Below, piece by piece: positions 23,226 to 30,207 of a stretch of DNA of 32,316 bases. The stretch spans positions 1-32,316 of the forward strand of contig JALNXB010000019.1 of NCBI GenBank assembly GCA_023230585.1, given 5' to 3'. Below the pieces are notes generated by a model, which did not search any database, was not told the DNA's origin, and saw nothing but the letters and a program-made list of their open reading frames with translations. Each line of letters starts with the position of its first letter. Position 1 is the first letter of the stretch. The DNA is from a bacterium. GTDB taxonomy: Bacteria > Ratteibacteria > UBA8468 > B48-G9 > JAFGKM01. The position numbers and the translations under genes are program-made.

Positions 23226-23570
23226 TTATTCTATTTTTCTTGTAAGTTCTACCATAAGAGTTTTGTTGTCAACTTTCATATCACAGGTATCGCACATCAT
23301 ACACACAAGAGTGACTCCACTACTATCTTCAACCTCACCTGCAAGATGCCAATAATAGTTTTCCATTTCAGGTCGGCGGGAGACGGGAAAACGCTTTTTA
23401 AGTTTTATTAATTCCTTTTCATTTATATTAACAGGAAAGAATCTGAATGTCATATAAATAACCTTCTCCTTATATTTTATTTCAATATTTGATTCAACTT
23501 CGTAGTTATACATAAAAAAAGTAATAACCTCTTCGACTATCTTACCAATTTTTTTAATTTCATCCTTCAT
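23226..23570 (-). CDS. Hypothetical CxxCxxC protein coupled to DUF1576 gene
   Basis: A 114-residue soluble protein. The N-terminus is helical (K-I-G-K-I-V-E-E-V-I-T-F-F-M-Y-N-Y), followed by beta-like stretches (E-S-N-I-E-I-K-Y, V-I-Y-M-T-F-R-F-F-P-V). The distinctive part is C-M-M-C-D-T-C-D-M-K-V-D near residue 90, a C-x2-C-x2-C cluster that could bind a metal. No family is recognised. ATG 23570 overlaps the end of the DUF1576 gene by 11 bases with GGAG upstream, so the two are translationally coupled and probably work together, for example as a cytosolic regulator of the membrane protein. Confidence 0.7.
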   Translation of the reverse strand: MKDEIKKIGKIVEEVITFFMYNYEVESNIEIKYKEKVIYMTFRFFPVNINEKELIKLKKRFPVSRRPEMENYYWHLAGEVEDSSGVTLVCMMCDTCDMKVDNKTLMVELTRKIE

Positions 23571-24819
23571 AATTTTCTCCGTGACGTTTTATAAAATCTA
23601 TGATAGGTACAAGAAAAGCTGCTACAAAACCTCCCGCAAAACCGTTGTTGTAAAGATTAATGCCTCCATGTAAGGAGGCAACGTTCATAACTATTGATAG
23701 ATGAAAAAAACCTGCTAACATACCTGCTATAAATCCATACTGACCTGCAATAGGTGCAAGTGTTGTGCCAAAAAGACCAGCAATAATAACAATGGTTGTC
23801 GATGTCTCCCATATTTTCATAAAGGAAGCCAAAACAACGCCAATTAATATAGGAAAACAATTTCTAACATGCTTACCGAAAGCAGCAAAACCTACAACAG
23901 TAAGAATACTTCCAACGATAGGTCCGTTTAAAGTTCCTCCAACTAAAAAGACAAAAATCATTGAAGCTATCCCCATAATACCCATATTGATAAAAGTGGA
24001 TGGAAAATTACCTAATATAGTGAAATCGCTTACCAGTCGTCCAGAAGAACGATAGATACGCTTTAATGGAATATAAATTTTTTCAGAACTGGAGCGGGTA
24101 AAAATCAGTCCTGTAAGAATCAACCCTATAAAAACAAATCCAAGAAAGATTTTAAAAAAGAAATCATATTCTTCTGATAGGATATTTACAGTATATATTT
24201 CAACTCCGAAACTTCGAGCATTAGCAACTATGAAAGAGCCAATAATTCCTCCAGTAAAGCCAACATTATAGAGGTTGTAGCCGTCATGAAAGCGAAGCAT
24301 ATGAGATGCTAATGATGGAAGTATAAAGCCGCTTGCTAATCCGAAAGAAATACCAAGCAAAACCCCCTGTAAAGTAGGAAGTCCTGAACCAAAAGCAAAG
24401 AAACTTACAAGCGGAGCTAACGTGGTACCAAAAAGGGCTATTAACAGGTTGTTTCTGAAAGGTATTTTTTTGTAAATCCCAGAAAGATAAACACCTCCGA
24501 GTATTGGCCAGATATTAAAAATATTTTTACCAAAAAAAGCAAACCCTACAACTGTATATACTGCTGCAATAAAAGGTCCGTTGACTTCAATCTTGCATAG
24601 AAGTATAAGTAAAGCAGATGCAAGTCCACACAATCCTGCGTTCAAAAGAGTTGCGTTTAGCCCTCCAATAGCCAGATAATCTGTTAATAAAAGACCTGGA
24701 GAAAGGACTATTTGTGAGATTCCTTCTAAGATTTTTGCAGGGTTTTGAAGGAAAAGAGAGGTGAAAATGAGCAGCAAAGGGAGAGAAAAAAGAAGAGTCA
24801 TTTCTTTAAATTTTATCAT
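23560..24819 (-). CDS. DUF1576 multi-pass membrane protein
   Basis: A 419-residue integral membrane protein with about ten hydrophobic segments. It is an internal duplication: N-G-P-F-I-A-A-V-Y-T-V-V-G-F-A-F-F-G-K in the first half matches N-G-P-I-V-G-S-I-L-T-V-V-G-F-A-A-F-G-K in the second. L-F-G-T-T-L-A-P occurs in both halves, and so does H-x-G-x-N-L-Y-N-x-G-F-x-G-G. These are the DUF1576 signatures. Duplicated folds with N-G-P and H-x-G-x-N-L-Y-N-type re-entrant motifs recall channels or transporters, but the substrate is unknown. It starts at ATG 24819 behind AAAGGA and heads a two-gene operon with the CxxCxxC protein. Confidence 0.85.
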   Translation of the reverse strand: MIKFKEMTLLFSLPLLLIFTSLFLQNPAKILEGISQIVLSPGLLLTDYLAIGGLNATLLNAGLCGLASALLILLCKIEVNGPFIAAVYTVVGFAFFGKNIFNIWPILGGVYLSGIYKKIPFRNNLLIALFGTTLAPLVSFFAFGSGLPTLQGVLLGISFGLASGFILPSLASHMLRFHDGYNLYNVGFTGGIIGSFIVANARSFGVEIYTVNILSEEYDFFFKIFLGFVFIGLILTGLIFTRSSSEKIYIPLKRIYRSSGRLVSDFTILGNFPSTFINMGIMGIASMIFVFLVGGTLNGPIVGSILTVVGFAAFGKHVRNCFPILIGVVLASFMKIWETSTTIVIIAGLFGTTLAPIAGQYGFIAGMLAGFFHLSIVMNVASLHGGINLYNNGFAGGFVAAFLVPIIDFIKRHGENYEG

Positions 24820-25303
24820 ATAAGTTCCTTTGATAGTTCTAATAGCAGAATAATAATTAGGTCTTGCCTAAACTTATTACTGGTACGTCTTGCTAAATAG
24901 AATAAAAAATTGTTTTAAGATTTAAATTTTGTACATTGTAACAATTGTGGAATGATGTTTAATTTAGAAATTTCTCAACATATCTCCACAAAATCACAAG
25001 AATATAGTTTTATTTATATTTTACCACATCCTTTCTGTCTAATAAAAGCAAGTAAAGGGCAGAGTGTAAAAAGGGTGTATTTTTGCGTCTTTCGTTTTTT
25101 CTTAACCTGCTAACTGCACCTCCACCTACGCCAAGGTATACCTGCCGAAGCTTGTATTTTAGCGTAGGTTGGCTTCGGCGGGTAAAACTCGCAAGATTAA
25201 CTACAAAAGACGGAATGGGGGGCTGTTAACAAAAGGTTTAAATCTTTTGGATAAAATAAGTGCCGGTATTTGGTAGAGCAATAACAGTCAAATGTAGAAT
25301 GGA
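24820..25303. other. Intergenic region with repeat hairpin
   Basis: No gene recognised. At 25125-25168 CCTACGC and GCGTAGG form the arms of a hairpin that contains copy B (25145-25169) of the dispersed element, and the 17-base block AAAGACGGAATGGGGGG follows at 25206-25222. The repeat modules thus occur in the same combination as at 23.0 kb, partly inverted. Confidence 0.6.
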
Positions 25304-25305
25304 AT

Positions 25306-25339
25306 AAAAAAGCAGGGAGAGTTTTTAGTTCTCCCTGCT
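25306..25339 (-). terminator. Intrinsic terminator of the Spy-like gene
   Basis: On the minus strand AGCAGGGAGA pairs perfectly with TCTCCCTGCT across a nine-base loop, followed by a run of T. It lies about 40 bases after the stop codon of the Spy-like gene. Confidence 0.85.
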
Positions 25340-25375
25340 TATCACTATATAGTTTAGAAAACACAGGTTGTTACT

Positions 25376-25822
25376 TTATTCTTCTTCTTTCTGTTTTTCT
25401 TGCAACTTTTTCATTTTCCGCTCTTCTGCTTTTCTTTTTGCTTCTTCGAGCATTTTGGTGTGTTTGGCTTGTTGTTCTGGAGTCAAAACTTTATTAAACT
25501 GTGTTTCTCTTTCAGTAACAACTTCTTTTTGAGCGGTTTTTTTCTGGTTTTTATCTAGAGAGGTATCTTTTCTAATGCTTTGTGCTTTCCCATACTCCGT
25601 TTTATAAATCTCTGTTATTTTTTCTTGTTGCTCCTCAGTAAGCTTAAGTTGTTTAGCAAGGCGAGATACACGTTTCTCAATAACAACCATAGGATCTACC
25701 TTACTTTTTCCTGCCGTCTTCTCTGTCTTTTTTTCGCTACTTTTGCCCTCAGATGCATACAGAGTTGCTGCCGTTACTCCAACGACTAACATTGCTACTA
25801 CTAACAATCTTAATGCTTTCAT
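25376..25822 (-). CDS. Spy/CpxP-like periplasmic LTxxQ protein
   Basis: A 148-residue exported protein. The first 24 residues are a signal peptide (M-K-A-L-R-L-L-V-V-A-M-L-V-V-G-V-T-A-A) with cleavage likely after L-Y-A-S. The mature part is almost entirely helical and charged, with two LTxxQ motifs, L-T-E-E-Q-Q and L-T-P-E-Q-Q, in the spacing of Spy/CpxP proteins, and a lysine/glutamate-rich tail. Spy and CpxP are periplasmic chaperones or sensors of envelope stress, which implies a diderm cell. ATG 25822 is preceded by GGAG. It is monocistronic, with its own leader hairpin and terminator. Confidence 0.82.
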   Translation of the reverse strand: MKALRLLVVAMLVVGVTAATLYASEGKSSEKKTEKTAGKSKVDPMVVIEKRVSRLAKQLKLTEEQQEKITEIYKTEYGKAQSIRKDTSLDKNQKKTAQKEVVTERETQFNKVLTPEQQAKHTKMLEEAKRKAEERKMKKLQEKQKEEE

Positions 25823-25834
25823 ACGCTCTCCTTC

Positions 25835-25869
25835 GTCCGGGGTTTAGTTGTTTTTCAACTTAGCCGGAC
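25835..25869 (-). promoter_or_regulatory. Hairpin in the leader of the Spy-like gene
   Basis: GTCCGG (25835-25840) pairs with CCGGAC (25864-25869), and inside it AGTTG pairs with CAACT across a five-base loop. On the mRNA the hairpin ends a few bases before the ribosome site of the Spy-like gene. It has no T run, so it is better read as a stability or translation-control element than as a terminator. Confidence 0.45.
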
Positions 25870-26212
25870 TATTATTTTATGCACCTATTTTAAACATTTT
25901 TTTATTCATAAGCTATATTATGACGTTGAGATATAAAAAAAGTTTAGTGGTATATTATATAATTTTATTTAAAAAGATAAAAAAATATTAAGTTAGTAAA
26001 AAGGTTAGGATAAAAACGGAGATTGTCACATAAAAACATCCTTAGAGATACTTATAGCAAGAGGCTCGTAACGCTACTAACGCTACAATACATAGGATTG
26101 ATATATTGAGAAAATTCTTTCACAAAGCATTAAAGATAAGCACTACTTAAAAACAAATAATATCTTACATCCGAACTGCTTTCACTTCTGACGTACGATA
26201 AAAATTTGCTTT
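25870..26212. other. Intergenic region, nothing recognised
   Basis: AT-rich, without an open frame that looks coding and without a clear hairpin. It should hold the promoter of the Spy-like gene, but no box pair stands out. No terminator was found for the pseudopilin operon. Confidence 0.5.
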
Positions 26213-26920
26213 TTAAAAAGGCAGATGCTTGTATTCGCCATTCTGGAGCACTATCCAGAAACCTCTATCTTGTTCTTTAAGTGTACAGTGTGCTTTGGTA
26301 GCCTCAACCAATCTATTGGGATTAGCAGATTCTACGTGTCCATCAAGAAACAAAAGATTCATAAGGTTTGCATGTTTAAAATGGGCATTTCCATATATAT
26401 TTGGAGACGTTGTGTTGGTAGGTCCAAAATTGTGATATTGGAAACCTTTTGTATAATAACTTGTACCATAACAAACAGCCTCCCCTATTATCCAAAAGTC
26501 TGACTGTTGATTAATTTGGTTTACATAAAGCCAACCAGAAGAACCATTAAAAGGTACGTAGTTAATGGTTTCGTACCTGCGGGCATATATAGCCCAAGTT
26601 TTTCCATTATCAAGTTCATAAGGGGGTACGGCAGGGCAAACAACCACCTTTGGGTCTATATATCCTCTAAGATCTGATTCAAACTCATAGAGCCCTGCAA
26701 ATTTAAATGAAGTGTACAAACGTAGATTTATCCAGCCTTTCCAGTCTTCAGCATAAAGAAGTAGTCCATTTCCTATCTGTTTAAGATTGTTGATACAGAC
26801 TGAAGATTTTGCTCTTGCTCTTGCTTTTGAAAGTGCGGGGAGTAGCATAGCCGCTAAAATTGCTATGATGGCTATTACCACAAGTAGTTCAATAAGAGTA
26901 AATCCCTTGTTTTTTTTCAT
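26213..26920 (-). CDS. Pseudopilin-like protein with H-X9-DG motif
   Basis: A 235-residue protein with a type II secretion/type IV pilin N-terminus: K-K-N-K-G, cleavage, then F-T-L-I-E-L-L-V-V-I-A-I-I-A-I-L-A-A-M-L-L-P-A-L. The body is beta-rich and aromatic, as in the DUF1559/prepilin-like proteins that occur in many copies in planctomycetes, Lentisphaerae and Omnitrophota. Near the C-terminus His, nine residues, then D-G-H-V gives the H-X9-DG signature. The start is ATG 26920 with AGGTGAG upstream, not the longer frame. It follows the next pseudopilin by 31 bases on the same strand. No secretion ATPase or peptidase gene is in the window, so processing must be done by enzymes encoded elsewhere. 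Confidence 0.88.
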   Translation of the reverse strand: MKKNKGFTLIELLVVIAIIAILAAMLLPALSKARARAKSSVCINNLKQIGNGLLLYAEDWKGWINLRLYTSFKFAGLYEFESDLRGYIDPKVVVCPAVPPYELDNGKTWAIYARRYETINYVPFNGSSGWLYVNQINQQSDFWIIGEAVCYGTSYYTKGFQYHNFGPTNTTSPNIYGNAHFKHANLMNLLFLDGHVESANPNRLVEATKAHCTLKEQDRGFWIVLQNGEYKHLPF

Positions 26921-26951
26921 TTTTCTCACCTGCCTTTTAATATACAAATTT

Positions 26952-27716
26952 TCAATAACTTTCATATAAATCTCTTAAAGTGTACTCGTTACCAGGACCA
27001 CAATTTGGCAATGCATTTTTATTTAGTTCCCAGTGATGAAAATTATTACTAGTGGTTACAACAAGTTTAGTAGTATTTACCCATTTTGCATTACCTCCAA
27101 CGTATAACACGTTTACTCCAAAATATGAATGGTGATCCATTTCATTAACTTGCCAACTTCTTGTATCATGAGTGCTTTGCCAATTCCACTGGGTTCCGTA
27201 ATACCCTTTTGTGTCTGCCATAATTGCTGTATCAGAATGGGTCTGTAAGTTTAAACCGTAAGCATAGGCATACGAACAACTTCCTGGGATGTCTATTGAG
27301 GTATTGTGTACAACTTTATGGTTCAGCATACCTGGTATATCATTGGGTTGACAGCGTGAACTTGGGCAAATAAATAGTTGGTAATCTGTTATGTAGGCGG
27401 GAGTTTCTAATGCTGGATGTGGGTCATCTTGAGCGTCTACAGGGATAGTCTGACCTGTTAATAAAGCTAGCGACCTGTTTGTTTTTGACTCCGATGGTTG
27501 ATCCTCTCTTGCTTCAAGTATGGGAAACCAGCCTCCCCAATCTTGTGCATAAATGTTAAGTACTAGACCAAGTTGTTTAAGGTTGGCAAGACACACTCCT
27601 CTTCGTGCCTGTTCCCTTGCCCTTGCAAGAGCAGGTAGCAACATAGCTGCAAGTATGGCAATAATAGCTATGACAACCAATAGTTCAATCAGAGTAAAAC
27701 CGTTAGTTTTTCTCAT
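26952..27716 (-). CDS. Pseudopilin-like protein, H-X9-DG motif degenerate
   Basis: A 254-residue protein with the same prepilin N-terminus (R-K-T-N-G, then F-T-L-I-E-L-L-V-V-I-A) and A-R-A-R-E-Q-A-R-R-G after the helix. The body has E-T-P-A-Y-I-T-D-Y-Q-L-F-I-C-P-S, the usual position of a cysteine-containing loop in the family. At the C-terminus G-V-N-V-L-Y-V-G-G-N-A-K-W-V aligns with the usual N-V-L-F-x-D-G-H-V-K-W, so Asp has become Gly and His has become Asn. ATG 27716 is behind GGAGGTGAG. It is the first gene of the pair. The two proteins are only distantly alike outside the N-terminus. Confidence 0.88.
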   Translation of the reverse strand: MRKTNGFTLIELLVVIAIIAILAAMLLPALARAREQARRGVCLANLKQLGLVLNIYAQDWGGWFPILEAREDQPSESKTNRSLALLTGQTIPVDAQDDPHPALETPAYITDYQLFICPSSRCQPNDIPGMLNHKVVHNTSIDIPGSCSYAYAYGLNLQTHSDTAIMADTKGYYGTQWNWQSTHDTRSWQVNEMDHHSYFGVNVLYVGGNAKWVNTTKLVVTTSNNFHHWELNKNALPNCGPGNEYTLRDLYESY

Positions 27717-28068
27717 TTTTTCTCACCTCCTGTTTTTTCCCATTTCCCCACTGTTTTTTGCTACAAGATTTGTTTGCCATAGCCAATCTACGTTAAACTG
27801 CAAACTTTGGCAGGTAAACTTGAGCGCTGGTGAAGACGGAAATTTATCCGGGTGTTTTTCAAGGAAGCATTAGTTGTATAGTTGCACAATATTCTATTTT
27901 TTATTATAACAGTTAATATAAAACTATATAACTAATTTGCCATAAATGTTATCTGTCATTGTTAACTTTATTCTACACCTCTTGCCTTTATTTTGTCAAG
28001 TATTCCATAACCTTTTGATAACGGTGGGTTTCAAAATAAGTCTGTAATTGCGATAAGGTGGTTGCTTG
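27717..28068. other. Intergenic region with degenerate repeat copy
   Basis: It contains 27786-27819, the third, degenerate copy of the element at 23062-23095, followed at about 27832 by a GAAGACGGAA block like the AAAGACGGAA that accompanies the other copies. No gene seen. Confidence 0.5.
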
Positions 28069-28524
28069 TTATATAGAGTCGGGAGAAACGAATTTTGTTA
28101 AGGTCCATTCATCTCTGTTTTGTGAGAAAAAAAGAACGCTACCCGGCTTGATAACAGGTAAATTGTTGCATAGTGAATTACCGATAAGTTTTTCGGTTAA
28201 TATTTTTAGGAATGGTAGGTGCCCTACTATCATTAGGTTGTTGGTTGCTCCAAAAATCTCTCCTAAAATAATATCTATAGGGTCGTTAGGTTTAAGCCCT
28301 TGTTTTTCTACAAGAGTTGTTGGGTTTAGTTTCTTTGCCAAAATAAGAGCTGTTTCTTTGGCCCTCTTTTTGGTGCTATAAAAAAGAGTGTCTACTTTTA
28401 CTTCATCTTCTTTTAAATATGTAGATACTTTTTTTATATTGGTAATACCAATCTTTGAAAGCGGTCTTTTAGGGTCAATGTCAGGTGTAAGTGCTTCTCC
28501 GTGACGAACAAGGTATAGATTCAT
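28069..28524 (-). CDS. SixA-like phosphohistidine phosphatase
   Basis: A 151-residue histidine phosphatase. The catalytic N-terminal motif is L-Y-L-V-R-H-G-E-A (R-H-G at 7-9), then S-T-K-K-R-A-K-E-T-A, the second arginine block, and M-I-V-G-H-L-P-F with the second catalytic histidine. Length and the G-H-x-P-F motif point to the SixA branch, which removes phosphate from histidine-containing phosphotransfer domains, rather than to phosphoglycerate mutases. ATG 28524 is behind AGGAG. No histidine kinase is nearby, so its target is not shown by context. All catalytic residues are present. Confidence 0.88.
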   Translation of the reverse strand: MNLYLVRHGEALTPDIDPKRPLSKIGITNIKKVSTYLKEDEVKVDTLFYSTKKRAKETALILAKKLNPTTLVEKQGLKPNDPIDIILGEIFGATNNLMIVGHLPFLKILTEKLIGNSLCNNLPVIKPGSVLFFSQNRDEWTLTKFVSPDSI

Positions 28525-28637
28525 CGAACTTCTCCTGATTTATAAGGTTATTTTGTCTTTATCTCATTATTTTTCCGCCTACGTCTTATGAAAACGAATG
28601 TCCGACCTTTGTGATTAGTGCGCCGTAGTATCAGAGG

Positions 28638-28657
28638 GAGTAAATAACACCCCATAC
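28638..28657. repeat. 20-base dispersed repeat
   Basis: Identical to 23183-23202 and, like it, preceded by an AGAGGGAGT-type context. It lies in the gap between the SixA and DUF2779 genes. Confidence 0.75.
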
Positions 28658-28666
28658 GCTTCTCTT

Positions 28667-30151
28667 TTATTCAGATAATTTTTGTAGTTCAAAAAGTATA
28701 TCTATCATTCCTTTGGTATCAAGGGCACAATATTTTTCAAGAGAGGTGCGGACACGCTCTTTTTCTTCTTTTGAGGCATCTTCCTTAAAAGTTATTCTTG
28801 TATACTCAATGTTTGCAATACTACCGTCAGGTATCTCCATATCGTTATAGTTTAGCTTTGTAAGGATAGGCAGAATGCTTTTTAACGAGTAACTGCCTTC
28901 TTGGTCAGCATGATGGTATGAAAACTCTCTAAAAGGTACCATTAAATCTACTATACGTGGCTCTATCTCTGCAAACCATTCTTGATACTTTGGATATGCA
29001 AGTGCAGCTCCTTGAATCACTCTTTTTTCAAATGACGAGTTGTAGGCTATAATTGAGCCAACAGAACCTAACAGTTTTTTCAATTGTTTTAATATTTCTG
29101 CTCTCGGGTCTATATCTCCGAGCGCAAGATATGAATGGTGTTTTGGAGAACTGTTTTTATCTTTAAGAATGTGTAAAGAGTACTGAAAAGGGATTGCTTT
29201 ATACGGTTGTGTGTTGTCGTAAGCGGGCACACCTGGATTTATTGTTTCAAAGTCAAGAAAGTATAACGGGTATTGAAGTGTGTTTATAAATTCTTTGAGT
29301 TTTCCTTTGTTAATATAAGGTTGCCCGGTCTTGTAAGTGTTATACTGTATCTTCTGTTTTGGGTTTAATATGTTTGTATCTGGGATATCAGACACTTTCA
29401 GTATACCCTCATATAATAGATTATATGCTTTATTTTTGTCGTAATGTAAAGATAATATACTTCCTTTTGCTGGCAAAAAATCTTGACAAATATCTATTAG
29501 AGGGCAACTGTACGGCAGGTCACAATGGTTTCCTATCTGTATAACTGGGCAGGCTCCTGCCCTTATTGTTTGAAACATTTTTTGAGTATTTACCTCTATA
29601 TGTGGAATAATGTTGTTTACTTGGGTTGTTATATCTTGTTTAGTTAGTAGTTTTTCAGGCTCTATATCGCCTTGTCTCACATATTGGTTGTTTACATACA
29701 TAATATAAGATTTACGTATTTTTAGTCCCGCCCCTTCGTATACATATTTTTGGAATGCAATATCATCATAATAGACATCTTTAATAGAGGTAGAACTTTT
29801 AACCTCTATCAAATCCCAGGAATCAGCAGACACCGGTACAAGAATATCGGCTAAGGCGTATAGTTGGTTGAAAGTAAAGCCTGCTTCAAATAGAGGTTTT
29901 CTATGTTTAGTGGCTTCTAAAGATTTTTCTGACTGTTTTTCTGGTATACTATCCCTTTCAATTAATATTCCTTCAGAAAAAAGTTTCTGTGCAAACCACC
30001 CAATAAGGTGTCCTTGTTCCATAATTGCTTTTGTGGTAGCATCAAAATCTGGTATTACTGCTTTAAGGTGGTACTCATACCAGAGAAGTTTAAGGCATTT
30101 TAGCCCGTTTATATATTTGCTTTTAGATATAAATTTACTTTTAATGTTCAT
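28667..30151 (-). CDS. DUF2779 protein: Cas4/RecB-like Fe-S nuclease fused to DEDD exonuclease-like domain
   Basis: A 494-residue two-part protein. The N-terminal part is a RecB/Cas4-type nuclease: A-L-A-D-I-L-V (Asp 102) and L-I-E-V-K-S (Glu 116, Lys 118), with Y-D-D-I-A-F-Q-K-Y after it. Cys 19 together with Cys 210, 216 and 222 (Cys 201 spare) has the spacing of a 4Fe-4S cluster as in Cas4 and AddB. The C-terminal part (DUF2779) has Y-F-L-D-F-E-T (Asp 300, Glu 302), A-Y-N-S-S-F-E, D-L-M at 402 and Y-C-A-L-D-T (Asp 478), the layout of a DEDD 3'-5' exonuclease. It probably acts on DNA ends, with repair or defence as possible roles. No CRISPR or other defence gene is adjacent. ATG 30151 has no ribosome site; see its promoter. 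Confidence 0.85.
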   Translation of the reverse strand: MNIKSKFISKSKYINGLKCLKLLWYEYHLKAVIPDFDATTKAIMEQGHLIGWFAQKLFSEGILIERDSIPEKQSEKSLEATKHRKPLFEAGFTFNQLYALADILVPVSADSWDLIEVKSSTSIKDVYYDDIAFQKYVYEGAGLKIRKSYIMYVNNQYVRQGDIEPEKLLTKQDITTQVNNIIPHIEVNTQKMFQTIRAGACPVIQIGNHCDLPYSCPLIDICQDFLPAKGSILSLHYDKNKAYNLLYEGILKVSDIPDTNILNPKQKIQYNTYKTGQPYINKGKLKEFINTLQYPLYFLDFETINPGVPAYDNTQPYKAIPFQYSLHILKDKNSSPKHHSYLALGDIDPRAEILKQLKKLLGSVGSIIAYNSSFEKRVIQGAALAYPKYQEWFAEIEPRIVDLMVPFREFSYHHADQEGSYSLKSILPILTKLNYNDMEIPDGSIANIEYTRITFKEDASKEEKERVRTSLEKYCALDTKGMIDILFELQKLSE

Positions 30152-30157
30152 ATATAC

Positions 30158-30186
30158 ATTGTAAGTGTATTGGAAACTAATATCAA
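30158..30186 (-). promoter_or_regulatory. Leaderless-type promoter of the DUF2779 gene
   Basis: On the minus strand TTGATA (30186-30181), a 17-base spacer and TACAAT (30163-30158). The predicted start point coincides with the A of ATG 30151, and no Shine-Dalgarno sequence is present. Confidence 0.6.
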
Positions 30187-30207
30187 ACTTTTTTAAAAGT
30201 CTCTCTT

